39,430 bases of DNA from Hyphomicrobiales bacterium (GCA_003244015.1 QHBR01000269.1:1-39430), one strand, 5' to 3'; shown: positions 8,941 to 17,515, counted from the stretch's first letter. Notes: generated by a model from the letters alone, not told the origin. Made by a program: numbers and translations.

Positions 8941-9037
8941 GCGTCAATCGCATTGCAGCACAATGACTTAGCCAAAATCTGTTTGGACAAAGGTGGGCAC
9001 TCGCTGACTTCACGACGTGACCAGTGCGAGTGCGGCG

Positions 9038-9582
9038 CTATCTGCGGCGCGGCGGGATCGAATGCGACAGTACCTGCTCCTCGTGCGGCTTACGCGGCCC
9101 GTACCGGGTCATGCCCCGCGGCTTGTACACTGACAGGTCGTGGCCACGAGCAACACCAGCAGGGCGGCACCGGCGTAGGCCACGAGTTGGATCCTCAGTC
9201 CGCCGAGATCGGCCCTGGACACTGTCCTCCCTGCCGCTACGTCCGCTAGGAAGCTAACTGGCTGCGTGTGCAGCAGCATGACGACGATGGCAGGGATGGT
9301 TAGGAGAAATTTCACCAGGACCCAATAGTACCGGAACAAGCCCCACTCGGTGCCCAGGGACAGGACAAGCCCGGTTAGTAGCGCGGCGAGGCCCAACGGG
9401 ACGATGACGAACCGATAGGTCAAGTCCATCGCGAGATAGGCGGCACGCACCATCTGAGCATCCTGGCCCGTCAGACCGGCGACGGCGAGAGCTAGGAAGC
9501 CAGCGACTGCCCCGAGCCAGCCGACCGAGGAAATGACATGCGCGGTGAGTGCGAACTTGCGGACGCTGGGTGTCATGTTCAT
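9038..9582 (-). pseudogene. Integral membrane protein (DUF2269-like), C-terminal frameshift
   Basis: Four predicted membrane helices (SVGWLGAVAGFLALAVAGL; FVIVPLGLAALLTGLVLSL; VLVKFLLTIPAIVVMLL; LVAYAGAALLVLLVATT) make a small integral membrane protein of unknown function that resembles DUF2269-type proteins. The frame as written ends at 9109 with CQCTSRGA after VATT. Adding one base near 9137 restores SVYKPRGMTRYGPRKPHEEQ, a sensible cytoplasmic tail ending at 9038-9040, so a 1-nt deletion is likely. Start ATG 9582 overlaps the stop of the small upstream ORF as ATGA, which suggests translational coupling. An in-frame extension upstream of this ATG looks like non-coding translation. Confidence 0.65.
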
Positions 9583-9749
9583 GGCTGCTGCACGCCGTGT
9601 TCCATGATGCTGGAGGAGTGTGCGTGGCCCCCCATGCCAGTGACGGTAAGGTGCACGATGACAAACAGCACGACTACAATGAATGCGAACTTGCCGCAAC
9701 CGTCGACAAGAATTCCGCGGACGCCATCCCGCGCGAATTTGTCGTCCAA
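9579..9749 (-). CDS. Possible small membrane protein upstream of the DUF2269-like gene
   Basis: The frame reads VDGCGKFAFIVVVLFVIVHL followed by TVTGMGGHAHSSSIMEHGVQQP, then a stop that overlaps the next start codon (ATGA). One hydrophobic helix followed by a His/Gly-rich tail suggests a small membrane protein co-translated with the downstream gene. The 5' end is doubtful: the only start in range is TTG at 9749, inside sequence that on the other strand reads as a TetR C terminus. The original 5' end may have been lost at a rearrangement point around 9700-9720. Confidence 0.35.
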   Translation of the reverse strand: MDDKFARDGVRGILVDGCGKFAFIVVVLFVIVHLTVTGMGGHAHSSSIMEHGVQQP

Positions 9750-9878
9750 TATGTCGTTGGAGCCTACATGGCCGTGTTGACCTGGTGGCTTGATGGGGGA
9801 ACGAAGCTGCCGCCTCAGCGGATTGATGCGATGTTTCGGCGCTTAGCGACCGAGGGCATCATGCCTTCGTACTCCTGA
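9690..9878 (+). pseudogene. TetR-family regulator, 3' fragment only
   Basis: The last about 50 residues read PREFVVQYVVGAYMAVLTWW followed by LDGGTKLPPQRIDAMFRRLA and TEGI. This is the characteristic C-terminal helix pair of many TetR/AcrR regulators (V-x-GA-x-x-x-LLTWWLD, then P-x-x-x-D-x-x-FRRL). The N-terminal DNA-binding helix-turn-helix is absent; upstream sequence in the same frame is antisense to the small membrane ORF. It is a truncated remnant and cannot bind DNA as a TetR protein. Confidence 0.6.
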
Positions 9879-10088
9879 AGGGTCGATCCAAATGTGGCGT
9901 GGCCCCGTCCCACGGTCGAGGATGCCGGCGTCGGAAGCGTCTGTTCCGTCGGAGAATTGTCTTCCTCGCGGCCTGCCCAGCCACCCAGCGCAAAAGAATT
10001 CCTAAGTCCGGCGTAAAAACGTGACACCTCGCGCGAGCGTCATTAGCCCAGCATTGGAAATCGCCGGATGCAACGGCGTTCCGCTATC

Positions 10089-10820
10089 TCAAACAAATGT
10101 GAATTGCTCGTCCTGCCGGAAAGCTTCGAGGACCGGGGCAGAGGCGTCGAACAAGACGCGATATCCCTTCGCGCCGCCGATTTTCTCGTAGCGCACGGCT
10201 TTGCCTGCGCGCCCGGCGGGATCGCGGGGAATGCGCTTGATGGCAATCAGACGACCGCCGTCCTTTAGTTGCGCAAAAAGCGCCTCGAGATTGGCCTCGA
10301 CCGCGCCATTGATGAAAATCAGGTCGAATGGCGCTTCCTTGGGCGCGCCTTCCGCAAGCGGGGCCAGGATGGTTTGAACCTTCGCCAAGCCGAAGGCGTC
10401 GAGATTGGACCGCAACGCATCATATAAGAAGCACTCTGATTCGAGCGCCACGACGCGCCCCGCGAGACCGGCGAGGAGCGCCGACGAATAGCCCGTTGCG
10501 GCCCCAACGTCGAGCACAGCGCCGGTCGATGCCACGCCGGCCCCTTGGATGAGGCGCGCGAGAACGAGCGGCGGCAAGAGCGTACGCCGTTCTCCGCCAG
10601 GTCTGGCGGGCTCAAGTTGCAGCCCAATATCGGAATAAGCGAGCGGCGCTAGCTCCAAGGGCAGGAAATGCTCGCGTGGGACTTCCAGCATGCGCGCCAA
10701 GAGCTGCGGGTCGGTCACGTCGAAAGTCCGAATCTGGCAGTCGACCATGGTACGGCGGTGAACCGCCGATTGCGCCAAGCGATCCGCGATGCCGCCGTCC
10801 TCGAGGCGGGTGTCCTGCAT
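10089..10820 (-). CDS. Protein-L-isoaspartate O-methyltransferase-like protein
   Basis: A 243-residue Pcm-family (class I SAM-dependent) methyltransferase. The N-terminal RRTMVDCQIRTFDVTDPQLL and VPREHFLP are family hallmarks. The SAM-binding motif I is VLDVGAATGYSSALLAGLA, and post-I is VVALE. FDLIFINGAVE and LKDGGRLIAIKR follow. Pcm repairs isoaspartyl residues in aged proteins. In Hyphomicrobiales this divergent subgroup (no classical C-terminal motif) often lies beside tolC, which is not seen here. The start at 10820 is kept because the residues just before MVD look family-like. Confidence 0.85.
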   Translation of the reverse strand: MQDTRLEDGGIADRLAQSAVHRRTMVDCQIRTFDVTDPQLLARMLEVPREHFLPLELAPLAYSDIGLQLEPARPGGERRTLLPPLVLARLIQGAGVASTGAVLDVGAATGYSSALLAGLAGRVVALESECFLYDALRSNLDAFGLAKVQTILAPLAEGAPKEAPFDLIFINGAVEANLEALFAQLKDGGRLIAIKRIPRDPAGRAGKAVRYEKIGGAKGYRVLFDASAPVLEAFRQDEQFTFV

Positions 10821-10833
10821 GATTTCTTGTCGA

Positions 10834-10868
10834 GCCCTTTATCTTGCCAAGGCCTTTATCTTGCAAAG
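10834..10868. repeat. Imperfect 17/18-bp tandem repeat upstream of the Pcm-like gene
   Basis: Two adjacent near-identical units, gcccttatcttgccaag-like and gcctttatcttgcaaag, lie 15-50 bp before the methyltransferase start codon, between it and the ada-alkA 3' end. They could be a slippage product or a paired operator. Confidence 0.55.
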
Positions 10869-10917
10869 CCGTTTATCCGGCGGGACCTCGTGCGTTCGCG
10901 CCCCCCGCGCGGTCGAT

Positions 10918-12465
10918 TTATAGATTTCCCGGCTTCCTCTGTCCATTAAAACGCCGGACATTTCCGGAGGCTGGACATTTCGCGGAGAAAGAGACGCTCG
11001 TCGCCTGAGCAAAGGATGCCCATAAGTGTTGCGCGGCGTATGCTCGCCACGGGCGCCAACGCTCGGCCCGCGCGAGTAGCTCGCTCGGGCTCGGCCGCTT
11101 CCCGTCTTCATCGGCCATGGCGCGAATCAGTCCAATGTCCGCCGCGGGGAAAGCGTCCGGCTCGCGCAGCTCGCGCATCGCGATATATTGTGCGGTCCAC
11201 TCGCCGATGCCGGTCAAATTGCGAAGTTTCACAATTGCCTCTTCAAGGTTTCGTCTGGCGCCGAAAATCTCTGGATCGGCCACCACGGCAGCCGCCAAGG
11301 ATGAGAGGGCCGCAGCGCGCGTCCTTGGCATGCCGAGGGTCGAGAGATCGACACCGGCCAGGCGTTCAGGACGGGGAAACGTGCAAGTGAGCCGACTGTT
11401 TCCGGTATCGGAGGCGGCAAGAGGCTCGCCGTAAGCCGCCACCAATTTCCCTGCGAGGTCAATCGCCGCTTTCACCGTAATTTGTTGGCCGAGCACTGCG
11501 CGGACAGCAAGTTCGAAACCATTCCACGCTCCTGGCACTCGCAGCCCGGGTCTCGCGGCGATCAACGGCGCAAGCGCCCGGTCCTCCGCCAAATGGGCGC
11601 CGATCACGTCCGGATCCGCGGCCAAATCGAATGCTCGCCGCAAACGCGCGATGATCGTCGGCAATGCAGATAGCTTCGGAAATCGCACCGTGGCACGCAG
11701 CGCATTGCCGTCAGCTGTCAGCACCGCAACTGTTCCGCGCGCACCGTTGATCTCGATCGTGCGCGCATAACAATTGTTCGAAACCTCTTCGATACCGGGA
11801 ATGGCGCGGGCCTGTAAATAGGACAGCATCGCATGCCAGTCATAAGGCGGTCGATAACGCAAAAGAATCGTCACCTCGCCGCTTGCTCCAGCAGAAATTT
11901 CGGCAGCGTTGCTGCGGCGCAGGGCACCCGGCGCGCGTCCGAAAAGCTGCTGAAAGGTTTCATTGAATCGGCGGATGCTGCCGAATCCCGCAGCTAAGGC
12001 GATCTCAGACATTGGCAGACGCGTCTCGTGGATCAGCTGTTTGGCCAGCTGCACGCGTCGCGTTTGCGCAACTGCAATCGGCGATGCACCAAGATTCCTC
12101 CGGAACAACCGGCGAAGCTGACGCTCGCCTACCCCGAGCCGCTGGGCGAACGTCTCGACGTCCGCCTCGTCCAGCGCGCCCAACTCAATCAACGCCAGTG
12201 CCCGAGACACCGTATTCGAGGTGCCTCGCCATGCGCCGAGATCAGGCGCGGTCTCGGGACGACACCTCAGGCATGGACGGAAACCAGCTTCCTGGGCGGC
12301 TGCCGCGGAACGATAGAACGTGATGTTCTCGCTTCTCGGGGTCCGCGCGGGACACACCGGGCGGCAGTAAATTCCCGTGGTCTTGACGCCCGTGAAGAGC
12401 CGTCCATCAAAACGAACGTCACGGGTGCAAATAGCGCGATAGCAAGCGGCGTGATTGAGGTCCAT
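10918..12465 (-). CDS. alkA: Fused Ada-type transcriptional activator / 3-methyladenine DNA glycosylase II (Ada-AlkA)
   Basis: A 515-residue multidomain alkylation-repair protein. Residues 5-78 form the AdaA zinc domain with Cys34, Cys38, Cys65 and Cys68 (YCRPVCPAR, CLRCRP); Cys34 is the equivalent of the phosphotriester methyl acceptor. Residues about 84-185 are an AraC-type double helix-turn-helix (GVGERQLRRLFRRNLGASPI; PMSEIALAAGFGSIRRFNETF). Residues about 195-300 are an AlkA N-terminal domain. Residues about 310-490 are the HhH-GPD glycosylase: GTFELAVRAVLGQQ-like segment, GIGEWTAQYIAMREL and the catalytic Asp in DAFPAADIGL. It should sense methylphosphotriesters, activate the local repair genes and excise alkylated bases. 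The divergent neighbour ogt is the natural target. Confidence 0.95.
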   Translation of the reverse strand: MDLNHAACYRAICTRDVRFDGRLFTGVKTTGIYCRPVCPARTPRSENITFYRSAAAAQEAGFRPCLRCRPETAPDLGAWRGTSNTVSRALALIELGALDEADVETFAQRLGVGERQLRRLFRRNLGASPIAVAQTRRVQLAKQLIHETRLPMSEIALAAGFGSIRRFNETFQQLFGRAPGALRRSNAAEISAGASGEVTILLRYRPPYDWHAMLSYLQARAIPGIEEVSNNCYARTIEINGARGTVAVLTADGNALRATVRFPKLSALPTIIARLRRAFDLAADPDVIGAHLAEDRALAPLIAARPGLRVPGAWNGFELAVRAVLGQQITVKAAIDLAGKLVAAYGEPLAASDTGNSRLTCTFPRPERLAGVDLSTLGMPRTRAAALSSLAAAVVADPEIFGARRNLEEAIVKLRNLTGIGEWTAQYIAMRELREPDAFPAADIGLIRAMADEDGKRPSPSELLARAERWRPWRAYAAQHLWASFAQATSVSFSAKCPASGNVRRFNGQRKPGNL

Positions 12466-12655
12466 CGATTCATGATCGCATCCTTGGCGTCCGATGTCTC
12501 GCGGCTTTCGGACTCGGTCGTTTTGAAGTAAAGAGTCGCGGATTGCGGTTACGTTCCATGGTTATCATCACCGCTGATCAGGTCCGAAAACGGCCAGCAG
12601 GCTGTGGTGAAATCTGACATAGACGCAATGACTGCGATAAACGGGACCACTGCTC
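12466..12655. promoter_or_regulatory. Divergent promoter region of ada-alkA and ogt
   Basis: These 190 bp separate two divergently transcribed alkylation-repair genes, one of which encodes an AraC-type activator. That is the expected position of Ada-binding sites and both promoters. I could not identify a convincing copy of the E. coli Ada box or clear -10/-35 pairs. Confidence 0.45.
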
Positions 12656-13195
12656 ATGCCAAATCTGATCTTCAATTTTGAACGCGTACCGACACCAACC
12701 GGGGACATGCTTGTTGCAACCGATGATGAAGGCTTTCTGCGTGCGCTGGATTGGGAAGACTACGAGACGCGGATGCATAGACTTCTGCGACTGCACTACG
12801 GCGATAACAACGTAACCCTGATCAATGCAAGCTCCGCGTCAGCCGCTCGCCGATCGATTGAGACATATCTGAAAGGCGATTTTTCGGCGATCGACAATCT
12901 CCCTGTGAAAACGGGCGGCACGGCATTTCAGCGCGAAGTGTGGGCGGCATTGCGCGCGATTCCAGCCGGTCAGACAGTCACCTATGGCGCACTGGCATTG
13001 CGGCTCGACCGTCCGAAATCAGTGCGCGCCGTCGGCTTGGCTATTGGTGCCAACCCGGTTGGTGTCGTTGTGCCCTGCCATCGCGTAATTGGCGCTGATG
13101 CAACTTTGACCGGATACGGCGGCGGTCTGGAGCGCAAGCGCTGGCTGCTGGAACACGAGGGCGTGCGGCTCCTGTCGAGGCGTCGCACCGGCTGA
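12656..13195 (+). CDS. ogt: Methylated-DNA--protein-cysteine methyltransferase
   Basis: Suicide repair protein that moves the methyl group from O6-methylguanine (or O4-methylthymine) to its own cysteine. The active-site motif VVPCHRVIG is intact, with acceptor Cys141. Other conserved parts are TAFQREVWAALRAIPAGQTV, TYGALALRL, RAVGLAIGANP and GYGGGLERKRWLLEHEG. The 179-residue length fits Ogt-type proteins without an Ada N-terminal domain. It is divergent from the ada-alkA fusion, so Ada-dependent induction is likely (inference). Confidence 0.96.
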   Translation: MPNLIFNFERVPTPTGDMLVATDDEGFLRALDWEDYETRMHRLLRLHYGDNNVTLINASSASAARRSIETYLKGDFSAIDNLPVKTGGTAFQREVWAALRAIPAGQTVTYGALALRLDRPKSVRAVGLAIGANPVGVVVPCHRVIGADATLTGYGGGLERKRWLLEHEGVRLLSRRRTG

Positions 13196-13396
13196 CGACG
13201 CAAAGCTCGAAATCGCCCCTCAATTTGAGCTTTCACGCAAACCGAACAATTATTTGTCGTGAGGAAGAACATGAAAACCGCGCTTGCCTAGCGCGCATGC
13301 CGGGCGCGCGGGGTTTTGGCCTCGCGCCGGCCCTTTCATTGCCCTCATACCGGCGTCGCGGTACAACCCCAGGTTTCCAGCGCGAGGAGTTGGTTC

Positions 13397-13963
13397 ATGT
13401 CCGAATCTCCAGTTGAACATTTCGAGCACGCCGAACACGCCGGGCATGCTTCTCTTTTGGGCGATCCATTTCTCACGCAAGTATCGGTCACGATTGCGAT
13501 CCTTGCGGTCATCGCGGCGACCGTCGGCAGTCTCGAGACGCTCGAAACCGCGGATGCCATAGGCGACAAGAACGCCGCGGTGCTCTTGCAGAACAAAGCA
13601 ACCGACACGTGGAACTTTTATCAGGCAAAAAGCATCAAGAAAAATCTTTACGCCATCGCCGCGGCAACCCCCGGGCCGGCGGCCGACGAGCTCAATAAAC
13701 AGGCGGAAAAGTACGGCGCGGACGAACAGGAGCTCTTCTCCAAAGGCAAGGCGCTTGAACATCAAGCGGAGGAAAAGCTGAGGGACAGCGAACGGCACGA
13801 AAACCGCCATCATATTTTGACGGTTGCCGTAACGCTTCTTCATGTGGCGATCGCGATCGCGACCATCGCAATCATCGTGCGGGGCCAGCGTTGGCCGTGG
13901 TACGGTGCTCTCGTGCTTGGCGCGCTAGGCTCAATCGGCGCGGCCTATGCTTATTTTGTCTAA
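13397..13963 (+). CDS. DUF4337-family membrane protein
   Basis: A 188-residue protein with a His/Glu-rich N-terminal tail (SESPVEHFEHAEHAGHA), one membrane helix at about 30-50, a central charged helical region and two closely spaced helices at the C terminus. The central part has the DUF4337 signatures NAAVLLQNKATDTWNFYQAK and RHENRHHILTVAVTLLHVAIAI. No function is established for the family. The start ATG is preceded by GAGGAG at 13384-13389. It is convergent with the secreted three-module protein, with a hairpin between the two stops. Confidence 0.85.
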   Translation: MSESPVEHFEHAEHAGHASLLGDPFLTQVSVTIAILAVIAATVGSLETLETADAIGDKNAAVLLQNKATDTWNFYQAKSIKKNLYAIAAATPGPAADELNKQAEKYGADEQELFSKGKALEHQAEEKLRDSERHENRHHILTVAVTLLHVAIAIATIAIIVRGQRWPWYGALVLGALGSIGAAYAYFV

Positions 13964-13970
13964 GCCGCAC

Positions 13971-13994
13971 GGGACCGGAATAAGTTCCGGCCCC
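13971..13994. terminator. Hairpin between two convergent genes
   Basis: The stem gggaccggaa / ttccggcccc (ten positions, one mismatch) encloses loop taag. It lies 8 bp after the DUF4337 stop and 31 bp after the stop of the convergent secreted-protein gene. A short T-rich stretch (gagtttctc) follows on the plus strand. It is a likely bidirectional terminator. Confidence 0.6.
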
Positions 13995-14025
13995 GAGTTT
14001 CTCATTCCGTGGTCCCGAGTCGGCG

Positions 14026-14799
14026 TTACCCTTTCAGACGCTTGTTGCACTCGCTCCAATAGCCGCCACCCTTTTGGATCCATTTCAGGCCGCCATTGGC
14101 ATTGGTTGCTTTGTTCGCCTTATATTGATCGTCGCAGGTTTTCATGCGCGCCTTACCTGGCTTTTCATTGGCATAGGCAGGTGCAATGGCGGTGGGAAAG
14201 ACGGCGGTGCCGGGCGTCGGGACCACGGCCGGCGCCATCGGCTTCGTCGTGGGTTTCTTGAGCGGATTGACCGGCGCTGGCGCTGGCGCGGCGACAACTG
14301 GCGCAGGTGCCGGGGGTGGCGCTGGCGCCGCGACGACGGGAGCCGGAGGTGGCGGCGGGGGTGGCGGCGCCGCGACAACGGGCGCGGGTGCCGGGGGCGG
14401 AGCAACCTCGGCCGCGGGCGGAGGTGCCGTGGCGGCGGGCGGGTTCGCCTTGGTTTCGGCCGAACACCGGCTATAAAATTGCGGCCAGGCTTCGCCGTTC
14501 AATGTCCCCGCCGCCTTGGCGGCCTGGTATTTTTCACTGCAAATGTGGCGTACGTCGAGAGGCGCTGCGGCTGCCGGCGCCGCCGCGGCCGCGGGCGGGT
14601 TCGTCTTGGCTTCCGCCGTGCACTTGCTGTAAAATTGCGGCCAAGTGTCACCGTTCAACGTGCCCGCCGCCTTCGCGGCCTGGTATTTTTCGCTGCATAG
14701 GTGGCGTACGTCTTGGCCCCAACTGTCGCTTGACAGCACCAAACTGAACACGGCCGAAGCCATGGAGAACCCGAGCAATAAGGAACGGCGAACCAACAT
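14026..14799 (-). CDS. Secreted protein with three Cys-containing modules and a Pro/Ala-rich linker
   Basis: Signal peptide about 1-28. Two nearly identical modules follow: residues 31-60 and 83-112, each V-R-H-(L/I)-C-S-E-K-Y-Q-A-A-K-A-A-G-T-L-N-G ending W-P-Q-F-Y-S-(K/R)-C, with Cys35/Cys60 and Cys87/Cys112. A third diverged module (219-257) has C222-DDQYKANK and WSEC251. Each module probably closes one disulfide in the periplasm. Between modules two and three lies a 100-residue linker rich in Pro, Ala and Val, which could cross the peptidoglycan. I do not recognise a named family with a known function. Near-identity of modules one and two suggests recent internal duplication. Confidence 0.75.
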   Translation of the reverse strand: MLVRRSLLLGFSMASAVFSLVLSSDSWGQDVRHLCSEKYQAAKAAGTLNGDTWPQFYSKCTAEAKTNPPAAAAAPAAAAPLDVRHICSEKYQAAKAAGTLNGEAWPQFYSRCSAETKANPPAATAPPPAAEVAPPPAPAPVVAAPPPPPPPPAPVVAAPAPPPAPAPVVAAPAPAPVNPLKKPTTKPMAPAVVPTPGTAVFPTAIAPAYANEKPGKARMKTCDDQYKANKATNANGGLKWIQKGGGYWSECNKRLKG

Positions 14800-15018
14800 T
14801 GGTATTCTCCTTGGAAGTCTTCATCGCGAGGCGCCCGGAGCCGATGCGGCAACGTAGCTTTTCGAGCCTCCCGCGAAATCCGCTGCAAGTCAAATATAAA
14901 CCATAGGCAAGCAATCGGCGAAATTGCCCGGCCTTTCAGCGGCCGGCCGCAAACCGCGCGCGGGTAACCTGCCGCCCTGTCACGAAGCGGACACGATTGA
15001 GCCAGCAGATTTAGCCGC

Positions 15019-15948
15019 TCAGATATCGCCTCTGGCGGCGGCGACTTCCGCAGCAAAATCGCTTTCCTGCTTCTCGATTCCTTCGCCGAGTGCGTAGCGC
15101 ACGAAGGCTTTCACGCTGACCGGTGTTCTGGCCATCTTCCCGGCATCCGTGACAACCTGGCCGATTGTCTTGCCCGCATGTTCGGCATGGATCGAGGGCT
15201 GATCGAGAAGGCAAACTTCCTTGAAGTATGTTTTTAGCCCCGACTCAACGATCTTTTCGAGCACATGCGGGGGCTTGCCCTCATTCTTGCCGGCAAGCAC
15301 CGCTCTTTCTCGCGCGACGGCGGCCGGATCGAGGCCCGCTTCATCCAGAGCGAGCGGATTTGCCGCCGCGACATGAAGAGCGATCAAGCGTCCGAGCGGC
15401 GCCAGCGCTTGCGGATTGGCGCGAGACTCCAGGGCAACGAGAACGCCGATCTTTCCAAGGCCTTCGGATACCGCATTATGGACATATTGGCCAATGAACC
15501 CTTGGCCGGTATGCGCGGCGGCGGCGCGCCGCAACGTTATGTTTTCGCCGATCGTGGAGACGGCGTCGGCGATCGCGTCGCCGAGGGTCCCGCCGCCAGG
15601 ATAGGCAGCGGCTTTCAAAGACTCGACATCGGTCGTGCCGGTTTCGACGGCAAGGCGCGCAATGTTCCTGGCCAGCGCTTGAAACTCCGTGTTCCTGGCA
15701 ACGAAATCCGTCTCGGAATTGAGTTCGACAACCACCCCGTCGAAGCCGCGGATAAAAACGGCGACCAGCCCCTCGGCGGCGATCCTGCCGGATTTCTTGG
15801 CCGCCTTGGAAAGTCCCTTCTTACGCAGCCAGTCGATCGCCGCTTCGATTTCGCCGCCGGTCTCGCCGAGGGCATTTTTGCAATCCATCATGCCGGCGCC
15901 GGTCTTCTCGCGAAGATCCTTCACCATCGCCGCGGTGACGTTCGCCAT
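15019..15948 (-). CDS. tsf: Translation elongation factor Ts
   Basis: Nucleotide exchange factor for EF-Tu, 309 residues, full length. The N-terminal UBA-like domain reads [20 protein letters not shown] followed by KNAL. The EF-Tu contact motif [14 protein letters not shown] and the C-terminal [20 protein letters not shown] are present. It lies directly downstream of rpsB, the conserved order. The usual next genes pyrH and frr do not follow here; instead comes the secreted three-module protein. Confidence 0.98.
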   Translation of the reverse strand: MANVTAAMVKDLREKTGAGMMDCKNALGETGGEIEAAIDWLRKKGLSKAAKKSGRIAAEGLVAVFIRGFDGVVVELNSETDFVARNTEFQALARNIARLAVETGTTDVESLKAAAYPGGGTLGDAIADAVSTIGENITLRRAAAAHTGQGFIGQYVHNAVSEGLGKIGVLVALESRANPQALAPLGRLIALHVAAANPLALDEAGLDPAAVARERAVLAGKNEGKPPHVLEKIVESGLKTYFKEVCLLDQPSIHAEHAGKTIGQVVTDAGKMARTPVSVKAFVRYALGEGIEKQESDFAAEVAAARGDI

Positions 15949-16066
15949 ATCGGTCTTCCTTCATCTTCCGGCAGGCGGTTCCGGGCGGCCGGCTCGCCGC
16001 CGGGGGGATCCGGAAAGCCCCAATCCAAAATCAAGAAATCATTCGGCTACTGCAGAAGCCGGTGCT

Positions 16067-17089
16067 TCAGCCAGCGACGAGACCGCGCGCGAGATCGATC
16101 CAGCCGTCGCGTTCGATGCGGCCGGCAAGCTTGAGATCATGATCGATCTTGGCGGCGTTTTCCGGCGTCATGGCGGCAATCTGCCAATAATGATAAATAC
16201 CGGCATCGTTGAGCTTCTTGACGATTTGAGGCCCGATACCCGGCAATTTGGCGAGATCGTCGGGGGCGCCGCGCGGCGCGGTAAGAAGCTCGAAAACTTC
16301 TCCGGGCGAATCATGACCGTCGCCCACCGCGCCATCGCCGGCGGGCAGCTCCTCGGCGGCCGGGCGTTCCATTTCGCCCAAATCGACGCGGACCGAACCT
16401 TGCGCGCGCGAAATGCCGTCGATAGCCGCGCGGGCGGCGAGATCGCAGTAGAGGGCGATCGCCCGGCCTGCATCGTCGTTGCCTGGAATCGGATAGGTGA
16501 TCCCGTCCGGATTGGAATTGGTATCGAGGATCGCCGCCACCGGAATACGCAGCCGCTGCGCCTCCTTGATCGCCAATTGCTCCTTGTTGGTATCGATCAC
16601 GAAGATCAGATCCGGCGTGCCGCCCATGTCCTTGATGCCGCCGAGCGCCTTTTCGAGCTTGTCGCGTTCGCGCGATATCATCAGGCGCTCTTTTTTGGTC
16701 AGTCCGGCGCCGCCGCCGCCGAGCAGGTCGTCCACCTTGCGCAGGCGCTGGATCGAGGCTGAAATCGTCTTCCAATTCGTCAACATGCCGCCAAGCCAGC
16801 GCGAATTGATGTAATATTGCGCCGATTTTTTCGCGGCATCGACGATCGCGTCCTGGGCTTGCCGCTTGGTGCCGACGAAAAGCACGCGGCCGCCCCTCGC
16901 GACCGTATCGGAGATCGCCTTCAAGGCCTGATGCAGCAACGGCACCGTCTGGGCAAGATCGATGATATGGATGTTGTTGCGGGCGCCGAAAATGAACGGC
17001 GCCATTTTCGGGTTCCAGCGGTGCGACTGATGCCCGAAATGAGCCCCGGATTCGAGGAGGCCGCGCATCGTGAACTCAGGCAAGGCCAT
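16067..17089 (-). CDS. rpsB: 30S ribosomal protein S2 with C-terminal extension
   Basis: The S2 core covers residues 1-230: [66 protein letters not shown] and the late [13 protein letters not shown]-like segment. A tail of about 85 residues follows. It contains a helix-hairpin-helix-like motif, [20 protein letters not shown], and [20 protein letters not shown], a module that occurs on S2 of many Hyphomicrobiales. rpsB heads the rpsB-tsf pair; the promoter and leader hairpin lie at 17169-17244. Confidence 0.97.
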   Translation of the reverse strand: MALPEFTMRGLLESGAHFGHQSHRWNPKMAPFIFGARNNIHIIDLAQTVPLLHQALKAISDTVARGGRVLFVGTKRQAQDAIVDAAKKSAQYYINSRWLGGMLTNWKTISASIQRLRKVDDLLGGGGAGLTKKERLMISRERDKLEKALGGIKDMGGTPDLIFVIDTNKEQLAIKEAQRLRIPVAAILDTNSNPDGITYPIPGNDDAGRAIALYCDLAARAAIDGISRAQGSVRVDLGEMERPAAEELPAGDGAVGDGHDSPGEVFELLTAPRGAPDDLAKLPGIGPQIVKKLNDAGIYHYWQIAAMTPENAAKIDHDLKLAGRIERDGWIDLARGLVAG

Positions 17090-17168
17090 GGTTCATTGTT
17101 CTCCGGTTAAGGCCGCCGCGGAGCGTCATGGACCTCTCTATCCGACAGGGATCGAAAGGCCACCGGGA

Positions 17169-17190
17169 GCGGCCCTTGAAGCAGGGCCGC
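17169..17190 (-). promoter_or_regulatory. rpsB leader hairpin
   Basis: A perfect 8-bp stem (gcggccct / agggccgc) with a 6-base loop lies in the predicted rpsB 5' UTR, about 80 bases before the start codon. A stable leader stem would suit S2 autoregulation known in other bacteria, but no homology to a defined leader family could be tested. Confidence 0.4.
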
Positions 17191-17215
17191 GCGTTCCGCG
17201 TGTGGAATGGAGGTG

Positions 17216-17244
17216 CTTATAGGACCCAGGACGCCCGAAGGCAA
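17216..17244 (-). promoter_or_regulatory. Sigma-70 type promoter of rpsB-tsf
   Basis: Reading the minus strand, TTGCCT (17244-17239) and TATAAG (17221-17216) are separated by exactly 17 bases. Transcription would start near 17208, giving a leader of about 120 nt before the rpsB start at 17089. Confidence 0.55.
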
Positions 17245-17417
17245 GGTACCGTCAACCTTGTGAACCGGTCCCTTGCTAGGACGAAGCCTTGGGTGTTTTA
17301 TTCTGGTTCATGGCAGAAGCCGCGATGCGCGCTTGCCCCCTCAAAATCGATAGGAGCTCAATACAACCGCAATATCGATGGGTATCGTCTATGTGACGAT
17401 TAATAAGCGTGAGCTTT

Positions 17418-17443
17418 GTAACGCTGCTCTCCGCGGCAGCGAA
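17418..17443 (+). promoter_or_regulatory. Candidate ECF (SigF-like) promoter of the bufferin operon
   Basis: GTAACG (17418-17423), a 16-base spacer and CGAA (17440-17443) resemble the GTAAC-N16-CGAA pattern I recall for SigF-dependent metal-stress promoters of Caulobacter, which control its bufferin operons. It lies about 70 bp before the precursor start codon. No sigma factor or anti-sigma gene is in the window. Confidence 0.45.
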
Positions 17444-17515
17444 CACTTTGCGGTGAGCTCTTGCCCTCAGCCCACGAGGTGCTCGCCCTGCGAGCGAATT
17501 CTGGAGGAGATCAGC

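Noticed and set aside
9109-9699. Longer version of the DUF2269-like protein starting at 9699
   Set aside because: The first 39 residues are non-conserved and overlap another coding-like frame. ATG 9582 with ATGA coupling is better.
14074-14747. Plus-strand frames rich in Gly/Arg over the secreted protein
   Set aside because: They arise from the Pro/Ala-rich linker read in reverse and have no independent support.
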